Positions 10,923 to 21,292 are shown, numbered from the stretch's first letter. The stretch: DNA of 64,000 nt from Vibrio ruber DSM 16370 (GCF_900163965.1 NZ_FULE01000034.1:1-64000); one strand, 5' to 3'. A program made the numbers and translations. The notes: generated by a model not told the origin, from the letters alone.

Positions 10923-13011
10923 GAGACTTTACTTCTATTGATTTTTGCTTACGCGTTTGTTTTTCGACATTTTTCAGGTAATCGTAAATTGCTATCTGAG
11001 AACGTATCTTCTTGCGATTACCCCGGTTAACATATCGGTTACTCATCTCTTTGTCTATCCAGCGCGCTTTTACCGTATCAGTAAAGTGAATGTCGATAAT
11101 GTCAATAATCCGTTTTTTCAGGCGCTCGTCACGAATGGGTGTGGCAACTTCAATCCGGTGATCGATATTACGTGTCATCCAGTCCGCGGAAGAAATATAA
11201 ACCAGCGGATCCCCGTCATTGTGGGTAATGATGACACGAGGATGCTCCAAAAACCGATCAACGATACTAATGATCTGGATGTTGTCACTGATGCCTTCTA
11301 TGCCCGGTACCAGAGAACACATGCCCCGAATGATCATTTTGATCTTAACCCCGGCAGCACTGGCTTCGTAAAGTTTGTTATTGAGATCTCGATCAACCAG
11401 ATTGTTGACTTTCAAGGTAATGGCAGCTTTCTTATTGGCTCTGGCATTTGCAATTTCATTGTCCAACAATTCATTGAGACGCGAGCGAGAGTTCCGGGGC
11501 GATACAATCAAGTGGTGGAATTTGACTGGCCGGTATGGATTTTCAATGTAGTCAAATACACTGCGCACTTCGTTGGTAATTTCCGGATCTGCGGTTAACA
11601 GGGAAAAGTCAGTATAAATTCGAGCGGTTTTTTCATGGAAGTTACCGGTACCGATGTGTGCGTAACGGATGATTTCTTCTTCCTCTTTTCGGGAGATCAA
11701 TAACAGTTTTGAGTGGATCTTGAGCCCCGGGGCGCCAAAAATGACGTGCACACCGGCTTCTGTCAGGATTCTGGACCACTCAATATTCGCCTCTTCATCG
11801 AAACGGGCCTGTAGCTCAACCACAACTGTCACTTGCTTACCATTCATTACGGCATGGATCAGCGAATGCATCAATTTTGAATCTTTTGCGACGCGATAGA
11901 TATTAATTTTGATATTCAGAACCTTGGGATCAAATGACGCTTGCCTGACCAGCTCGGTAATATGCTCGAAGGTGTGGTAAGGGTAATAGAGCAGAATATC
12001 CTGTTCTCTGATGGCATCAAAACTGTTGGCGAAACCCAAAAAGTCAGCGCACTTGATGGGAGGCATCGGTTTGTTTTCTAAGTAGTTGCGCCCGACATTC
12101 GGGAACGAGATAAAATCTCTGAAATTATGATACCGGCCTCCGGGCAGCAGACTATCATAACTGGAAATTTTGAGTTTATCGCACAGAAACTGCAACATCT
12201 CTTTCGGCATGGTATTTTCATAAACAAAGCGTACCGGCATGGCGGTTAACCGTTGGCTGAGACCTTCCGACATCTGTTCCAGCAGGCTGTGTTCCACCTC
12301 ATGACTAAGGTCATATTCGGCATCCCGGGTCATCTTGATTGCATAACCATTGAGTTGCTCATACTCGAAGAACCCTCTGAAAATATCATCCAGACAATAG
12401 CGGATAATATTATCCAGTAACATGATTGTTTTGCGCTGTTTACCTTTTTGCTCCGGCACCATAATAAACCGGGGCAGATGATTGGTCGGAATTTCAATCA
12501 GCGCATAGTGAGTCTGTTCATTGGTTTTCAGCTCGACGGCAATATAAGCGTATTCATCTTTGAGAAATTGCAGCATGTCCGCTTCTTCATTGAGCAGCCA
12601 AGGCGTGATGTGCTGAATCACTTCATTTTTAAAATATTTTCTGACCCATTTCCCCTGAAATTCATCCAGCTGAGTTTCATTGACTAAAAAAATTCGCCGG
12701 CGAGCCATTTCCTTAATCAGCTCATTATACAGTTCTTCGAATTCCAGATTGAGTTTGAGTGCCTTGCTTTGCATTTTGGAGAGCAAGTGCTTGTATGTAC
12801 TATTGCCGCCATGCTCCCGGTCAATCAGAATTCGCCGTTTTACATCGGCAAAGCGCACTTTATAGAATTCATCCAAATTGTTGGAAAAAATGCCCAGAAA
12901 ACGAATCCGTTCAATGAGTGGTACTGATTTATCCGCAGCTTCCTGAAGAACCCGTTCATTAAAAGATAACCAGCTTAATTCTTTTTCAATATATAACTTC
13001 TCAGCACTCAT
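10906..13011 (-). CDS. ppk: Polyphosphate kinase Ppk1
   Basis: A 701-residue Ppk1, which reversibly polymerises the gamma-phosphate of ATP into polyphosphate. The start [15 protein letters not shown] at 13011 fits the family N-terminal domain; an upstream in-frame Met adds 12 residues and is less likely. The autophosphorylated His lies in [11 protein letters not shown] (near 430), and the second catalytic His in [18 protein letters not shown]. The sequence [14 protein letters not shown] and the C-terminal [11 protein letters not shown] are typical. Its 5' leader contains a perfect stem-loop. Confidence 0.95.
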   Translation of the reverse strand: MSAEKLYIEKELSWLSFNERVLQEAADKSVPLIERIRFLGIFSNNLDEFYKVRFADVKRRILIDREHGGNSTYKHLLSKMQSKALKLNLEFEELYNELIKEMARRRIFLVNETQLDEFQGKWVRKYFKNEVIQHITPWLLNEEADMLQFLKDEYAYIAVELKTNEQTHYALIEIPTNHLPRFIMVPEQKGKQRKTIMLLDNIIRYCLDDIFRGFFEYEQLNGYAIKMTRDAEYDLSHEVEHSLLEQMSEGLSQRLTAMPVRFVYENTMPKEMLQFLCDKLKISSYDSLLPGGRYHNFRDFISFPNVGRNYLENKPMPPIKCADFLGFANSFDAIREQDILLYYPYHTFEHITELVRQASFDPKVLNIKINIYRVAKDSKLMHSLIHAVMNGKQVTVVVELQARFDEEANIEWSRILTEAGVHVIFGAPGLKIHSKLLLISRKEEEEIIRYAHIGTGNFHEKTARIYTDFSLLTADPEITNEVRSVFDYIENPYRPVKFHHLIVSPRNSRSRLNELLDNEIANARANKKAAITLKVNNLVDRDLNNKLYEASAAGVKIKMIIRGMCSLVPGIEGISDNIQIISIVDRFLEHPRVIITHNDGDPLVYISSADWMTRNIDHRIEVATPIRDERLKKRIIDIIDIHFTDTVKARWIDKEMSNRYVNRGNRKKIRSQIAIYDYLKNVEKQTRKQKSIEVKSHENTR

Positions 13012-13056
13012 ACAATCAGACCTTTCATGCAAACCGGGATGATACATTCAGTGGCG

Positions 13057-13075
13057 ATCGGTCATAACGACCGAT
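13057..13075 (-). promoter_or_regulatory. Palindrome in the ppk leader
   Basis: ATCGGTC (13057-13063) and GACCGAT (13069-13075) form a perfect 7-bp stem with a 5-base loop, 46 bases before the ppk start. No T-run follows. It may be an operator or an mRNA stem-loop. Confidence 0.35.
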
Positions 13076-13342
13076 TCTCTGTAAGATAATAGTCGGTAAT
13101 ATATATGCAACTCGTGGTTTATTTCACACCAAGCCAACATAACTATCAGTAATAAAAAAGAAAGTTAGGTGTTTTGTGTTACATTTTTATTTCAAAGTTT
13201 TTTATTTCAAAGTATATAAGACATTTGGTGATTTACTTGTGTGAGGGTTGGAAATAGACAGGAAAATAACGATGAATCAATCATAAAATCGGGCTTGTAT
13301 GTCACTTGTTATTTCAGGTGGTTAGCGCTTGTTGTAATATAA

Positions 13343-13360
13343 ATGTCACGTCATTGACAT
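13343..13360 (+). promoter_or_regulatory. Candidate Pho box upstream of pstC
   Basis: ATGTCAC, GTCA, TTGACAT has the 7-4-7 layout of a Pho box with about 11 of 14 consensus matches, 120 bp before pstC. It is also nearly palindromic (ATGTCA, 6 bases, TGACAT), so another dimeric regulator could be the true ligand, and it could serve either direction. Confidence 0.45.
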
Positions 13361-13479
13361 ATGCTTATGGGTCGGAGATAGCGAAGCTCGGTGCCTTGTG
13401 AGTCTGTCACAGGTCGGAAGGCGGATATATTCTCTGTCTATGTCATTGGTATATATAGGTCAGATTCATTAGGACAAAC

Positions 13480-15669
13480 ATGTCATACCCTCAGTTTTCT
13501 CTCAAAGCAGCGGATAAACAGCGTCTTGTTAAAGATCGACTGATTCGTTTTACCGTTAGTGCTGGTGGTGTCAGTGTGCTTGGGGCTTTGATCCTAATCT
13601 TCGTGTATCTGATTTGGGTGGCTTTTCCGCTGTTTTTCGGTGCTGAAATCAAGACATCTTCTATTCATCCAAGTGTTTCTGCTTCCGGCCAGAGCCCGCT
13701 CCAACTTACTGTTGATGAATATGGTCAACATGTTTTTATGCTGGATCATCTCGGGAAAATGACGTTCTGGTCGACACAAAAAACAGCACAGTCACCGCTT
13801 TGGCAGCAACAAATTGATTTCGTGCCCAAGCAGAGTGCTGTGGTCGGGCATTGGTTTGCGGCACTCGGTGCTGATAAACAACTGGTGATTGGCCGGCCTC
13901 AATTTACTTACCGGCTTCGTGGTGGCGAGAAGGTTTTCATCCCGAATTTTGAACAACTCAAACTGCCTTCATCACTGCGTGCCGATATTCCGGAGCATGT
14001 CCGTCGATTGACGTTTGCTGTATCAGCACAGGCCGTAACGATCGCATTTGCCGCTCAAAACGACACACTCACGGTTTTGTCATGGTCCCGGCATTCAGCG
14101 CAAGTGAATGCCTTTCATTTTCCTGAGCCGATTGCGGCTGACGCGTTATTATTGTCCCCCGATGGTCAGATGCTGTATGTCCGCGAAGGTGGGCATCTTG
14201 TCATTGCAACCCGTAATGGTCAGACATATCAGGTCAGAGAGGTGGTTGATCTGACCCGAGGTGATACCCACCGAACGATCGTCCAAATGGTTTTATTGCC
14301 CGGTGGTGACTCATTATTAGTGCGTGATCAACAAGGGGTTGTTACCCAATGGTTTGATGTCATTCGGGATCAAAAAAGACAGTTCACGCCGATTCGTGCA
14401 TTCAACACCGGTGAGCAGACGAGTTTTATTGTTACGGATGCTTATCATCAGGGGTTTTTCTCATTTCATCACACAGGACAGGTGCGTAATTATCAGGCGA
14501 CGAATCATAAGCTGGTTTTGGCGCAAAAGATGTTTGAGCAGTCTCCGGAGCGGGTGGCTTTGTCTGAAAATGAAAAATATCTGGTCGCATACCGTCAAGG
14601 GCAACTGAATCTGGCTCATGTTGATCTCGGATATCCGGAGATCTCATTCTCTGCGTTGTGGCAGAAATTATGGTACGAAAATTATCCGCAACCGGACTAT
14701 GTCTGGCAATCCACATCCGCGTCGGATAGTTTCGAGCCGAAGTTTAGTTTGGTGCCTATTGTTTTCGGCACCATTAAAGCTGCACTGTATGCAATGATTT
14801 TTGCTGTGCCGATGGCAATTTTAGCGGCGATTTATACCGCTTATTTTATGTCTGCCCGGATGCGACGTAAGGTGAAGCCGACCATTGAACTGATGGAAGC
14901 ATTACCAACCGTGATCATCGGCTTTCTGGCGGGGCTGTGGCTGGCTCCAATTTTAGAGCAGCATCTGGTCGCTGCGGTAGTCATGATCATTCTATTGCCG
15001 TTATCGACGATTGTATTCGGTCTGATATGGCATTTTTCACCGGATCGCTGGCGCAGAACGGTACAGCGTGGCTGGCACGCTGCGATTTTAGTACCGGTAT
15101 TGGCCGGTGTGATGGCGCTGATGCTGCCGGTCGGTTTTAACCTTGAGACCTGGCTGTTTGATGGGGATATCCGGGTCTTTCTGGCGCAATACGGCATCGA
15201 CTTTAATCAACGCAATGCGTTAGTGGTTGGGATTGCGATGGGGTTTGCGGTGATTCCGACGATTTTTACCATCGCTGAAGATGCGATTTTCTCTGTGCCG
15301 AAGCACCTTTCCGATGGTTCGCTGGCATTGGGGGCAACCCCTTGGCAAACCCTGACGCATGTTGTGTTACTGACTGCAAGCCCGGGCATTTTTTCTGCGA
15401 TTATGATGGGGCTGGGACGCGCGGTTGGTGAAACCATGATCGTGCTGATGGCTACCGGCAACACGCCGATTATGGACTGGAATATTTTTGAAGGAATGCG
15501 CACGCTTGCCGCGACCATTGCAGTGGAATTACCGGAAGCAGAAGTCGGTAGTAGTCAGTATCGGTTGTTGTTTTTAGGGGCACTGCTGTTGTTTATCTTT
15601 ACGTTTTTAGTCAATGCGTTGGCGGAGTGGATTCGATTGCGCCTGCGAGAAAAGTATCGGGCATTGTGA
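13480..15669 (+). CDS. pstC: Phosphate ABC transporter permease PstC, long form with periplasmic domain
   Basis: A 729-residue permease subunit of the high-affinity phosphate importer, more than twice the length of E. coli PstC (319). An N-terminal membrane segment (about residues 28-50) is followed by roughly 360 residues predicted outside the membrane. These contain repeated strand-like units such as LSPDGQMLYVREGG, LPGGDSLLVRD and LSENEKYLVAYRQG, resembling a beta-propeller. The permease domain proper (from about 420) has several membrane helices and the ABC-contact loop containing [15 protein letters not shown]. It is the first gene of pstCAB-phoU; no pstS precedes it. Confidence 0.9.
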   Translation: MSYPQFSLKAADKQRLVKDRLIRFTVSAGGVSVLGALILIFVYLIWVAFPLFFGAEIKTSSIHPSVSASGQSPLQLTVDEYGQHVFMLDHLGKMTFWSTQKTAQSPLWQQQIDFVPKQSAVVGHWFAALGADKQLVIGRPQFTYRLRGGEKVFIPNFEQLKLPSSLRADIPEHVRRLTFAVSAQAVTIAFAAQNDTLTVLSWSRHSAQVNAFHFPEPIAADALLLSPDGQMLYVREGGHLVIATRNGQTYQVREVVDLTRGDTHRTIVQMVLLPGGDSLLVRDQQGVVTQWFDVIRDQKRQFTPIRAFNTGEQTSFIVTDAYHQGFFSFHHTGQVRNYQATNHKLVLAQKMFEQSPERVALSENEKYLVAYRQGQLNLAHVDLGYPEISFSALWQKLWYENYPQPDYVWQSTSASDSFEPKFSLVPIVFGTIKAALYAMIFAVPMAILAAIYTAYFMSARMRRKVKPTIELMEALPTVIIGFLAGLWLAPILEQHLVAAVVMIILLPLSTIVFGLIWHFSPDRWRRTVQRGWHAAILVPVLAGVMALMLPVGFNLETWLFDGDIRVFLAQYGIDFNQRNALVVGIAMGFAVIPTIFTIAEDAIFSVPKHLSDGSLALGATPWQTLTHVVLLTASPGIFSAIMMGLGRAVGETMIVLMATGNTPIMDWNIFEGMRTLAATIAVELPEAEVGSSQYRLLFLGALLLFIFTFLVNALAEWIRLRLREKYRAL

Positions 15670-15686
15670 TGTTAGGACAAGATTAA

Positions 15687-17327
15687 ATGGTGAATTGGAT
15701 AAAGTCCGGCTCTCCGTGGATATGGCTGACAGGCGGGGCGGTGAGTTTCAGTTTACTCGCTGTATTAGGGCTATTGCTGCTGATTGGCTGGAAAGGGTTA
15801 ACTTATTTCTGGCCGACCCCTTTATTATCATGGCAGACATCGTCAGGTGAGCGTCTGATTGGTCAACTTTATGATCAAGATGAAGTGCTGGCCTCCCATT
15901 TGTCCTCGCTCAAGAACGGTAAGACTGTCAAAGAAGGGGACTCGATTACTCGTTTGCATATTAAGATCGCGAACCGCGATATTTATCCGTCAGATTTTGT
16001 ATCAGTTCTCAAGAGTCAGCTCTCTGAACCCTCTGTGCCACGAGGCTGGGCTGTGATTGATCGAACCCGGGACGGGCAGTTTTTTGGCAAGCCAGTTGGT
16101 TATCAGCTCGCGGATGGTGTGGTGGCGGATAATACTGATATAGCCCTGCAAGCCGGATTGGTTGAATCTGAACAGGTTCACCAACAGATTCAAACCCTGA
16201 TGCGTGACAAAGTGCAGGTGTGGAATCAGCAGCTGGAAAAACTGCGTTTAGAGAAACGCAAGCGTGAACTGAACCATCAGCTCGATGCTGCTTATCTGAC
16301 ACAATATGATCAGCAAAAATCAGCACTCGAGCAGAAGTTAACTGCGGTTTCTCAGACTTTGGATGCGTTGCGTGAGCAGCTCAGACAACAAGCTTTGCTG
16401 GTGGTCGATATGCGGGGAGATACCATTCGCATACCGGTGAGTCAGATCTTGCATATCTGGTATCCCAACGATATGTCCTTGCCGGAAAAAATCGCTCACT
16501 GGGGTAAACAGGTGTGGCATTTCGTCGCTGATGATCCCAGAGAATCGAATTCGGAAGGTGGAGTATTCCCTGCGATTTTTGGCACTATTTTACTGGTGAT
16601 TATCATGTCTGTTATCGTGATGCCGCTTGGTGTGGTGGCTGCGATCTATTTACATGAGTATGCCGGTGAAAATACATTAACCCATCTGATCCGTGTCGCG
16701 GTGATGAATTTGGCTGGTGTACCTTCCATTGTTTATGGTGTGTTCGGACTCGGTTTTTTTGTCTATACCATTGGTGGCACCATTGATTCGTTGTTTTATG
16801 CCGAGCGTTTGCCTGCGCCGACGTTTGGTACCCCCGGACTACTGTGGTCAGCCTTGACGTTAGCTGTGCTCACATTACCGGTTGTGATTGTCGCGACAGA
16901 AGAAGGGTTAAGCCGAATTCCACTCTCTGTTCGTCATGGGTCGTTGGCGCTGGGAGCCACCCAATTTGAAACCATCTGGCGGGTGGTTTTGCCGATGGCA
17001 ACGCCGGCAATGATCACCGGGTTGATTCTGGCTGTTGCCAGAGCTGCCGGGGAAGTGGCTCCGTTAATGTTGGTCGGGGTGGTGAAAATGGCATCTCGTC
17101 TTCCGGTCGATAATGAGTTTCCATTTATCCACTTGGAACGAAAATTTATGCATCTGGGATTCCACATTTATGATGTCGGCTTTCAGACCAGTAATATCGA
17201 GGCTGCACGGCCGCTGGTATTCGCGACCTCATTCTTACTGGTTGCCGTGATTGTTGCACTGAATCTGACAGCGATTGGTATCCGGAATAATCTGCGGGAG
17301 AAATACAGAACAATGGGACAGGATTAA
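15687..17327 (+). CDS. pstA: Phosphate ABC transporter permease PstA, long form with coiled coil
   Basis: A 546-residue permease partner of PstC, against 296 in E. coli. One N-terminal membrane helix (about 10-35) is followed by some 240 predicted periplasmic residues, including a Glu/Gln/Leu-rich coiled coil near 172-243 ([13 protein letters not shown] to [10 protein letters not shown]). The permease domain begins near 290 ([16 protein letters not shown]), and the ABC-contact loop reads [16 protein letters not shown]. It follows pstC by 17 bp, and pstB starts 2 bp after its stop, so the subunits are co-expressed. Confidence 0.9.
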   Translation: MVNWIKSGSPWIWLTGGAVSFSLLAVLGLLLLIGWKGLTYFWPTPLLSWQTSSGERLIGQLYDQDEVLASHLSSLKNGKTVKEGDSITRLHIKIANRDIYPSDFVSVLKSQLSEPSVPRGWAVIDRTRDGQFFGKPVGYQLADGVVADNTDIALQAGLVESEQVHQQIQTLMRDKVQVWNQQLEKLRLEKRKRELNHQLDAAYLTQYDQQKSALEQKLTAVSQTLDALREQLRQQALLVVDMRGDTIRIPVSQILHIWYPNDMSLPEKIAHWGKQVWHFVADDPRESNSEGGVFPAIFGTILLVIIMSVIVMPLGVVAAIYLHEYAGENTLTHLIRVAVMNLAGVPSIVYGVFGLGFFVYTIGGTIDSLFYAERLPAPTFGTPGLLWSALTLAVLTLPVVIVATEEGLSRIPLSVRHGSLALGATQFETIWRVVLPMATPAMITGLILAVARAAGEVAPLMLVGVVKMASRLPVDNEFPFIHLERKFMHLGFHIYDVGFQTSNIEAARPLVFATSFLLVAVIVALNLTAIGIRNNLREKYRTMGQD

Positions 17328-17329
17328 TC

Positions 17330-18148
17330 ATGTTACCTTTGAATCATACGCTGGGGTTCCAGCCAACCATTGATGTCAATCATCTCAGCGATCAACAGAC
17401 TGCGATTGAGATTGATGATCTCAGCCTGTTTTATCAGGGGACTCTTGCACTCAGTCATATTTCAATGCGGATTCCCAAAGGGCAAGTGACGGCTTTTATT
17501 GGCCCTTCCGGATGTGGTAAGTCAACGTTATTGCGTTGTATGAACCGGATGAATGATTTGGTTGAAGGGTGTCGGGTTGAAGGAAAAGTTACATTGCATG
17601 GTCAGGATATTTATGCGCCATCGGTCGATGTTGCCACCCTGCGCCGACGCGTCGGTATGGTGTTTCAGCGTCCGAACCCGTTTCCGAAATCAATTTATGA
17701 GAATGTGATTTATGGGTTGCGCTTGCAAGGTGTGCGCAATGCCCGGACACTGGATGATGCGGTTGAGCGCTCATTACGGGCAGCAGCACTGTGGGAAGAA
17801 GTGAAGCATCGTTTACATGAAAATGCATTTGGTTTGTCGGGCGGTCAGCAACAGCGTCTGGTGATTGCCCGGGCGATTGCGATCGAACCGGAAATTCTGT
17901 TATTGGATGAACCGACATCGGCGCTTGACCCGATTTCAACGCTGACGATCGAAGAGCTGATCAATGATCTTAAGACCAAATATACGGTGGTAATCGTCAC
18001 GCACAACATGCAACAGGCCGCACGCGTCAGTGATCACACGGCCTTCATTCACATGGGTAAGCTGGTTGAATATGCAGATACGGATACCATTTTTACATCG
18101 CCAGTGAAAAAACAGACTGAAGACTATATTACCGGGCGTTACGGATAA
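17330..18148 (+). CDS. pstB: Phosphate ABC transporter ATPase PstB
   Basis: A 272-residue ABC ATPase that powers phosphate import. Walker A is GPSGCGKST (near 61-69), the Q-loop lies in [14 protein letters not shown], the signature is LSGGQQQRL, Walker B is [13 protein letters not shown] and the H-loop lies in [11 protein letters not shown]. It begins 2 bp after pstA and is followed by phoU 38 bp downstream. The roughly 20-residue N-terminal extension before the ATPase core is ordinary for PstB. Confidence 0.96.
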   Translation: MLPLNHTLGFQPTIDVNHLSDQQTAIEIDDLSLFYQGTLALSHISMRIPKGQVTAFIGPSGCGKSTLLRCMNRMNDLVEGCRVEGKVTLHGQDIYAPSVDVATLRRRVGMVFQRPNPFPKSIYENVIYGLRLQGVRNARTLDDAVERSLRAAALWEEVKHRLHENAFGLSGGQQQRLVIARAIAIEPEILLLDEPTSALDPISTLTIEELINDLKTKYTVVIVTHNMQQAARVSDHTAFIHMGKLVEYADTDTIFTSPVKKQTEDYITGRYG

Positions 18149-18186
18149 CCGTTTGTCATTAGACGATACAATTGAAGAGAGGCATT

Positions 18187-18900
18187 ATGCAGTTTGGTCG
18201 CCACATATCCGGGCAGTTCAACGCTGAGCTTGAAGCGATCCGGACACATGTCCTGACAATGGGCGGATTAGTCGAGCAGCAATTATCTTATGCCATGCAA
18301 GCATTGCATAAGCAAGATCTGGAACTGGCTCGTCAGGTGATCCGCGATGATCACAAGGTTAATGCAATGGAGGTTGCGATTGATGATGCCTGTACCCGGA
18401 TTATTGCGAAGAGGCAGCCAACCGCAAAAGATTTGCGCCTGATTATTGCCATTATCAAGACCATTACGGATTTGGAGCGGATTGGTGACGTCGCGACCAG
18501 AATGGCCCACGTTGCGATTGAGAGTCCGGCTTCAAAAGAGCGCCGGTTTCAGGTGTCTCTGGAACCTTTATGTCGCCAAGCTATCGCTATGCTACACCAA
18601 GTGTTGGATGCATTTGCCCGGATGGATGTTGAGGCTGCGGCCCAGGTTCACAAACTCGATGATCGGCTCGATTCAGAATACGAAGCGGTCATTCGCCAGT
18701 TGATGACCTATATGATGGAAGATACCAAAAATATTCCGCATATTCTGCAAGTGATGTGGTCTGCCCGTGCGATTGAACGCGTCGGGGATCGTTGCCAGAA
18801 TATTTGTGAATACATTATCTACTTTGTGAAAGGCAAAGATGTCCGCCATCTGGGCGATCAGTCTCTCGATGATGTGTTAAAAACCGATCCTGACACATAA
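18187..18900 (+). CDS. phoU: Phosphate signalling regulator PhoU
   Basis: A 237-residue all-helical PhoU made of two repeated three-helix units, each with a conserved acidic metal-binding segment: [19 protein letters not shown] (near 89-107) and [16 protein letters not shown] (near 193-208). It links the Pst transporter to PhoR and keeps the Pho regulon off when phosphate is plentiful. The ATG at 18187, preceded by GAAGAGAGG, is preferred to the TTG at 18172. It ends the pst operon at a strong terminator. Confidence 0.94.
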   Translation: MQFGRHISGQFNAELEAIRTHVLTMGGLVEQQLSYAMQALHKQDLELARQVIRDDHKVNAMEVAIDDACTRIIAKRQPTAKDLRLIIAIIKTITDLERIGDVATRMAHVAIESPASKERRFQVSLEPLCRQAIAMLHQVLDAFARMDVEAAAQVHKLDDRLDSEYEAVIRQLMTYMMEDTKNIPHILQVMWSARAIERVGDRCQNICEYIIYFVKGKDVRHLGDQSLDDVLKTDPDT

Positions 18901-18901
18901 A

Positions 18902-18928
18902 AAAACCGGAGCAAGGCTCCGGTTTTGT
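18902..18928 (+). terminator. Terminator after phoU
   Basis: ACCGGAGC (18905-18912) and GCTCCGGT (18916-18923) pair around AAG, followed by TTTT. It closes the pstCAB-phoU operon. Confidence 0.88.
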
Positions 18929-19017
18929 ATATCGACTTTACTTTTTCATGATTGGGGTAAGTCATTCTTTATTTATTATCCAACCATTGACCAGTGTTGA
19001 GAACTGGTTAGTCTGTA

Positions 19018-19629
19018 TTATCTTTTATCTAGATCTGCTGTGTGCTCAGACAGGTAAGCGGCAACACCGTCAGGTGATTCTTTCATACCGGCTTTACCTT
19101 CTTCCCACTGTGCAGGACAAACTTCACCGTGTTTCTGGTGGAAGTTCAGCGCGTCAACCATACGCAGCATTTCATCAATGTTACGGCCCAGAGGCAGATC
19201 ATTGATGACTTGGTGACGAACAACGCCTTCTTCATCAATCAGGAAAGAACCACGGAAAGCAACACCAGCTTCTGGATGCTCAACATCGTATGCTTTGACG
19301 ATTTCGTGTTTGACATCAGCAACAAGTGGATATTTCACTTCACCGATACCGCCTTTGTCTACCGGTGTATTACGCCATGCGTTGTGTGAGAATTGAGAGT
19401 CGATTGAGACACCGATCACTTCAACGCCTTTCGCTTGAAAATCTTCAAAGCGCTTGTCGAATGCGATCAACTCTGATGGGCAAACGAATGTAAAGTCTAG
19501 TGGATAGAAGAAAACAACAGCTTTTTTACCTTTGGTAAATTCTGCAAAGTTGAATGCATCAACAATTTCACCGTTACCTAAAACAGCAGCAGCAGTAAAA
19601 TCAGGGGCTTTACGACCAACTAGTACCAT
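19018..19629 (-). CDS. Typical 2-Cys peroxiredoxin (AhpC/TSA family)
   Basis: A 203-residue peroxiredoxin that reduces hydrogen peroxide and alkyl hydroperoxides. The peroxidatic Cys-50 lies in FYPLDFTFVCPSE and the resolving Cys-171 in GEVCPAQW. The GGIG motif (near 93-96) tied to over-oxidation sensitivity is present, but the matching C-terminal YF motif is not; the end reads YLSEHTADLDKR. The start MVLVGRKAPDF at 19629 has AGGAG upstream. It is divergent from oxyR, a pairing seen in Vibrio peroxiredoxin loci, so OxyR control is likely. I leave the prx number open. Confidence 0.92.
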   Translation of the reverse strand: MVLVGRKAPDFTAAAVLGNGEIVDAFNFAEFTKGKKAVVFFYPLDFTFVCPSELIAFDKRFEDFQAKGVEVIGVSIDSQFSHNAWRNTPVDKGGIGEVKYPLVADVKHEIVKAYDVEHPEAGVAFRGSFLIDEEGVVRHQVINDLPLGRNIDEMLRMVDALNFHQKHGEVCPAQWEEGKAGMKESPDGVAAYLSEHTADLDKR

Positions 19630-19705
19630 TTTTTTTGCTCCTAATAATATGAAAAATTCCAGACTGTTAAAAAACGGCCCGGTCCATGTTTGTGTCGGAT
19701 CAACT

Positions 19706-19756
19706 ATAGACAAATCCTAGTATAGGAAAAAGCGAAATAAATAGATTAAGTTTATC
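19706..19756. promoter_or_regulatory. Candidate OxyR-binding region between prx and oxyR
   Basis: Loose ATAG-type half-sites recur here: ATAGACAAATCCTAG (19706-19720), TATAGG, and ATAGATTAAGTTTATC (19741-19756). They partly match the spaced ATAG/CTAT elements bound by OxyR. The match is imperfect and the region is AT-rich, so I rely mainly on position between the two divergent genes. Confidence 0.35.
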
Positions 19757-19821
19757 GAAAAAAACGATGAACTAGGATATGCTGATGTTCATGCAGATTC
19801 CACTCATATATTAATGATTTT

Positions 19822-20727
19822 ATGAATAAATGGCCGAGTTTAAAGCAAATTCATTACTTGGTAACGCTGTATGAAACACGTCATTTCAGCGAAGCGGCCG
19901 AGCGTTGTTTTGTCAGTCAGTCAACATTGAGTAAAGGCATTCAGACACTGGAAGAGCTCATCGGTTGCCCTTTGTATGAGAAGAAGGACAAGAAGAGCCC
20001 GTTAGTCTTTACACATGCCGGAGAACAGGTGGTTCATCAGGGCAGAGAATTGCTCGCAAAAGGGCAAGACCTGATCGAAATGGGAAAACTCTGTCAGGGC
20101 GATCTCATGGAAGGCCAGCTCAGAGTCGGCTGTATTCCGACGATTGCGCCGTTCTTATTGGGCGATCTGGTTCAAGAAGTCAATATTCGTTTCCCGAAGC
20201 TTCATTTACTGTTGCGCGAAGATACCACCACCAATTTGCTGCAAGGGTTGCGTCACGGTGAACTGGATGTTCTGGTTTTAGCTTTACCGGTTGATATCGG
20301 CAATATGGAAAGCCGGATTGTCGGTAAAGATCCCTTCCGCATGATTATCAGTAAAAGTCAGGCTGATCGGATTCCCGTTCCGATTTGTTATGATGATTTG
20401 CCCGATGAATCCGTATTTCTGTTAGAAAATGAGCATTGTTTAACAGAACATGCTGTGTCGGCCTGCCAGTTAACGGAAAAAGAAAAGATTAACCCTTTCA
20501 TGGCAACCAGCTTGCACACTCTGGTGCAGATGGTGGCGAACGGGTTGGGGACAACGTTTATTCCGCAGATGGCGATTCAACACGGTCTGCTGGATAACCA
20601 AAATCTGGTAGTGGTTGATCCGCCCGGCCAAAGTGCATTTCGTCTGATTGGTTTGGTCTGGCGCCCGAGCTCTTCACGTAGTCAGGTTTTTCATCAGTTA
20701 TCTGAAGTCGTTTCAGAACTCCTTTAG
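19822..20727 (+). CDS. oxyR: Peroxide-sensing LysR-type regulator OxyR
   Basis: A 301-residue LysR-type activator. The N-terminal HTH includes HFSEAAERCFVSQSTLSKGIQTLEE. The regulatory domain contains Cys-206 and Cys-215 in ENEHCLTEHAVSAC, the 9-residue spacing of the redox pair that forms a disulphide in oxidised OxyR. GCIPTIAPFLL and the T-x-x-x-L-x-Q-M-V motif (TSLHTLVQMV) are also typical. It is divergent from a peroxiredoxin, its likely target, and ends at a hairpin terminator. Confidence 0.93.
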   Translation: MNKWPSLKQIHYLVTLYETRHFSEAAERCFVSQSTLSKGIQTLEELIGCPLYEKKDKKSPLVFTHAGEQVVHQGRELLAKGQDLIEMGKLCQGDLMEGQLRVGCIPTIAPFLLGDLVQEVNIRFPKLHLLLREDTTTNLLQGLRHGELDVLVLALPVDIGNMESRIVGKDPFRMIISKSQADRIPVPICYDDLPDESVFLLENEHCLTEHAVSACQLTEKEKINPFMATSLHTLVQMVANGLGTTFIPQMAIQHGLLDNQNLVVVDPPGQSAFRLIGLVWRPSSSRSQVFHQLSEVVSELL

Positions 20728-20750
20728 CAGTTAGTCTTAACCAGTTTTTT

Positions 20751-20783
20751 ACACCATGGAATCATTATTTCATGGTGTTTTCT
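20751..20783 (+). terminator. Terminator after oxyR
   Basis: ACACCATG (20751-20758) pairs with CATGGTGT (20771-20778), followed by TTTCT. The loop is 12 bases and AT-rich. Confidence 0.7.
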
Positions 20784-21292
20784 ATTGATTGAATGGGATT
20801 TTTTGTAAAATTTTACAGTACTTATCGATTGAAGCTTTCATAAAATCAAAAATATTCACAATGTCAATTTTACACAAGGCTGTGAAGCCGTTGTGGATAA
20901 CAAGATTAATTAATTTGAGTCAAATCAATGGCTCACTTATCCCTCCTGAAAATCTAACCTGCCATAACTTGGTTATATAACGGTTTATTTTGGTAATTTA
21001 ATTACGAAATTAAATTACTTTTCGGGTTTATTTCTCTCACAGTATGAAACTTCGAATTTTGTTTTTTGCTGCGCAACGGTCTTTTCATTTATCTATTTAT
21101 TTCCTAGAGTTTATCTAGATTTAATAAGACTTATGTCTAGTATGAGAACAGTTGAAAAATTGATCATTCTGGAACATGGTAAATAACATCAACGTAAAAA
21201 TATTGGATTTAAGTGGTATTTGGATGTTGTTTTAAATTTACAAATGAAATTGATGTGTAATTGGATGATCGGATCAAAAGAAGAGGGAAGCA
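20784..21292. other. 509-bp AT-rich region upstream of aceB
   Basis: No convincing gene is seen. The stretch is very AT-rich with many short inverted TTAAT/ATTAA motifs, and should carry the aceB promoter and regulator sites. I could not assign a particular operator. GAGGGAAG before 21293 is the aceB ribosome-binding site. Confidence 0.6.

Larger units (their letters stand above)
13012..13479. other. 468-bp divergent intergenic region between ppk and pstC
   Basis: No gene is visible. The stretch is AT-rich and carries the ppk leader palindrome, an exact tandem repeat of the 15-mer TTTTTATTTCAAAGT (13184-13198 and 13199-13213) and a Pho-box-like sequence at 13343-13360. It must hold the promoters of both ppk-ppx and pstCAB-phoU. 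Confidence 0.7.

Noticed and set aside
13404-13410. CTGTCAC as a second Pho box before pstC
   Set aside because: No second 7-bp unit occurs 11 bases up- or downstream, so the repeat structure is missing.
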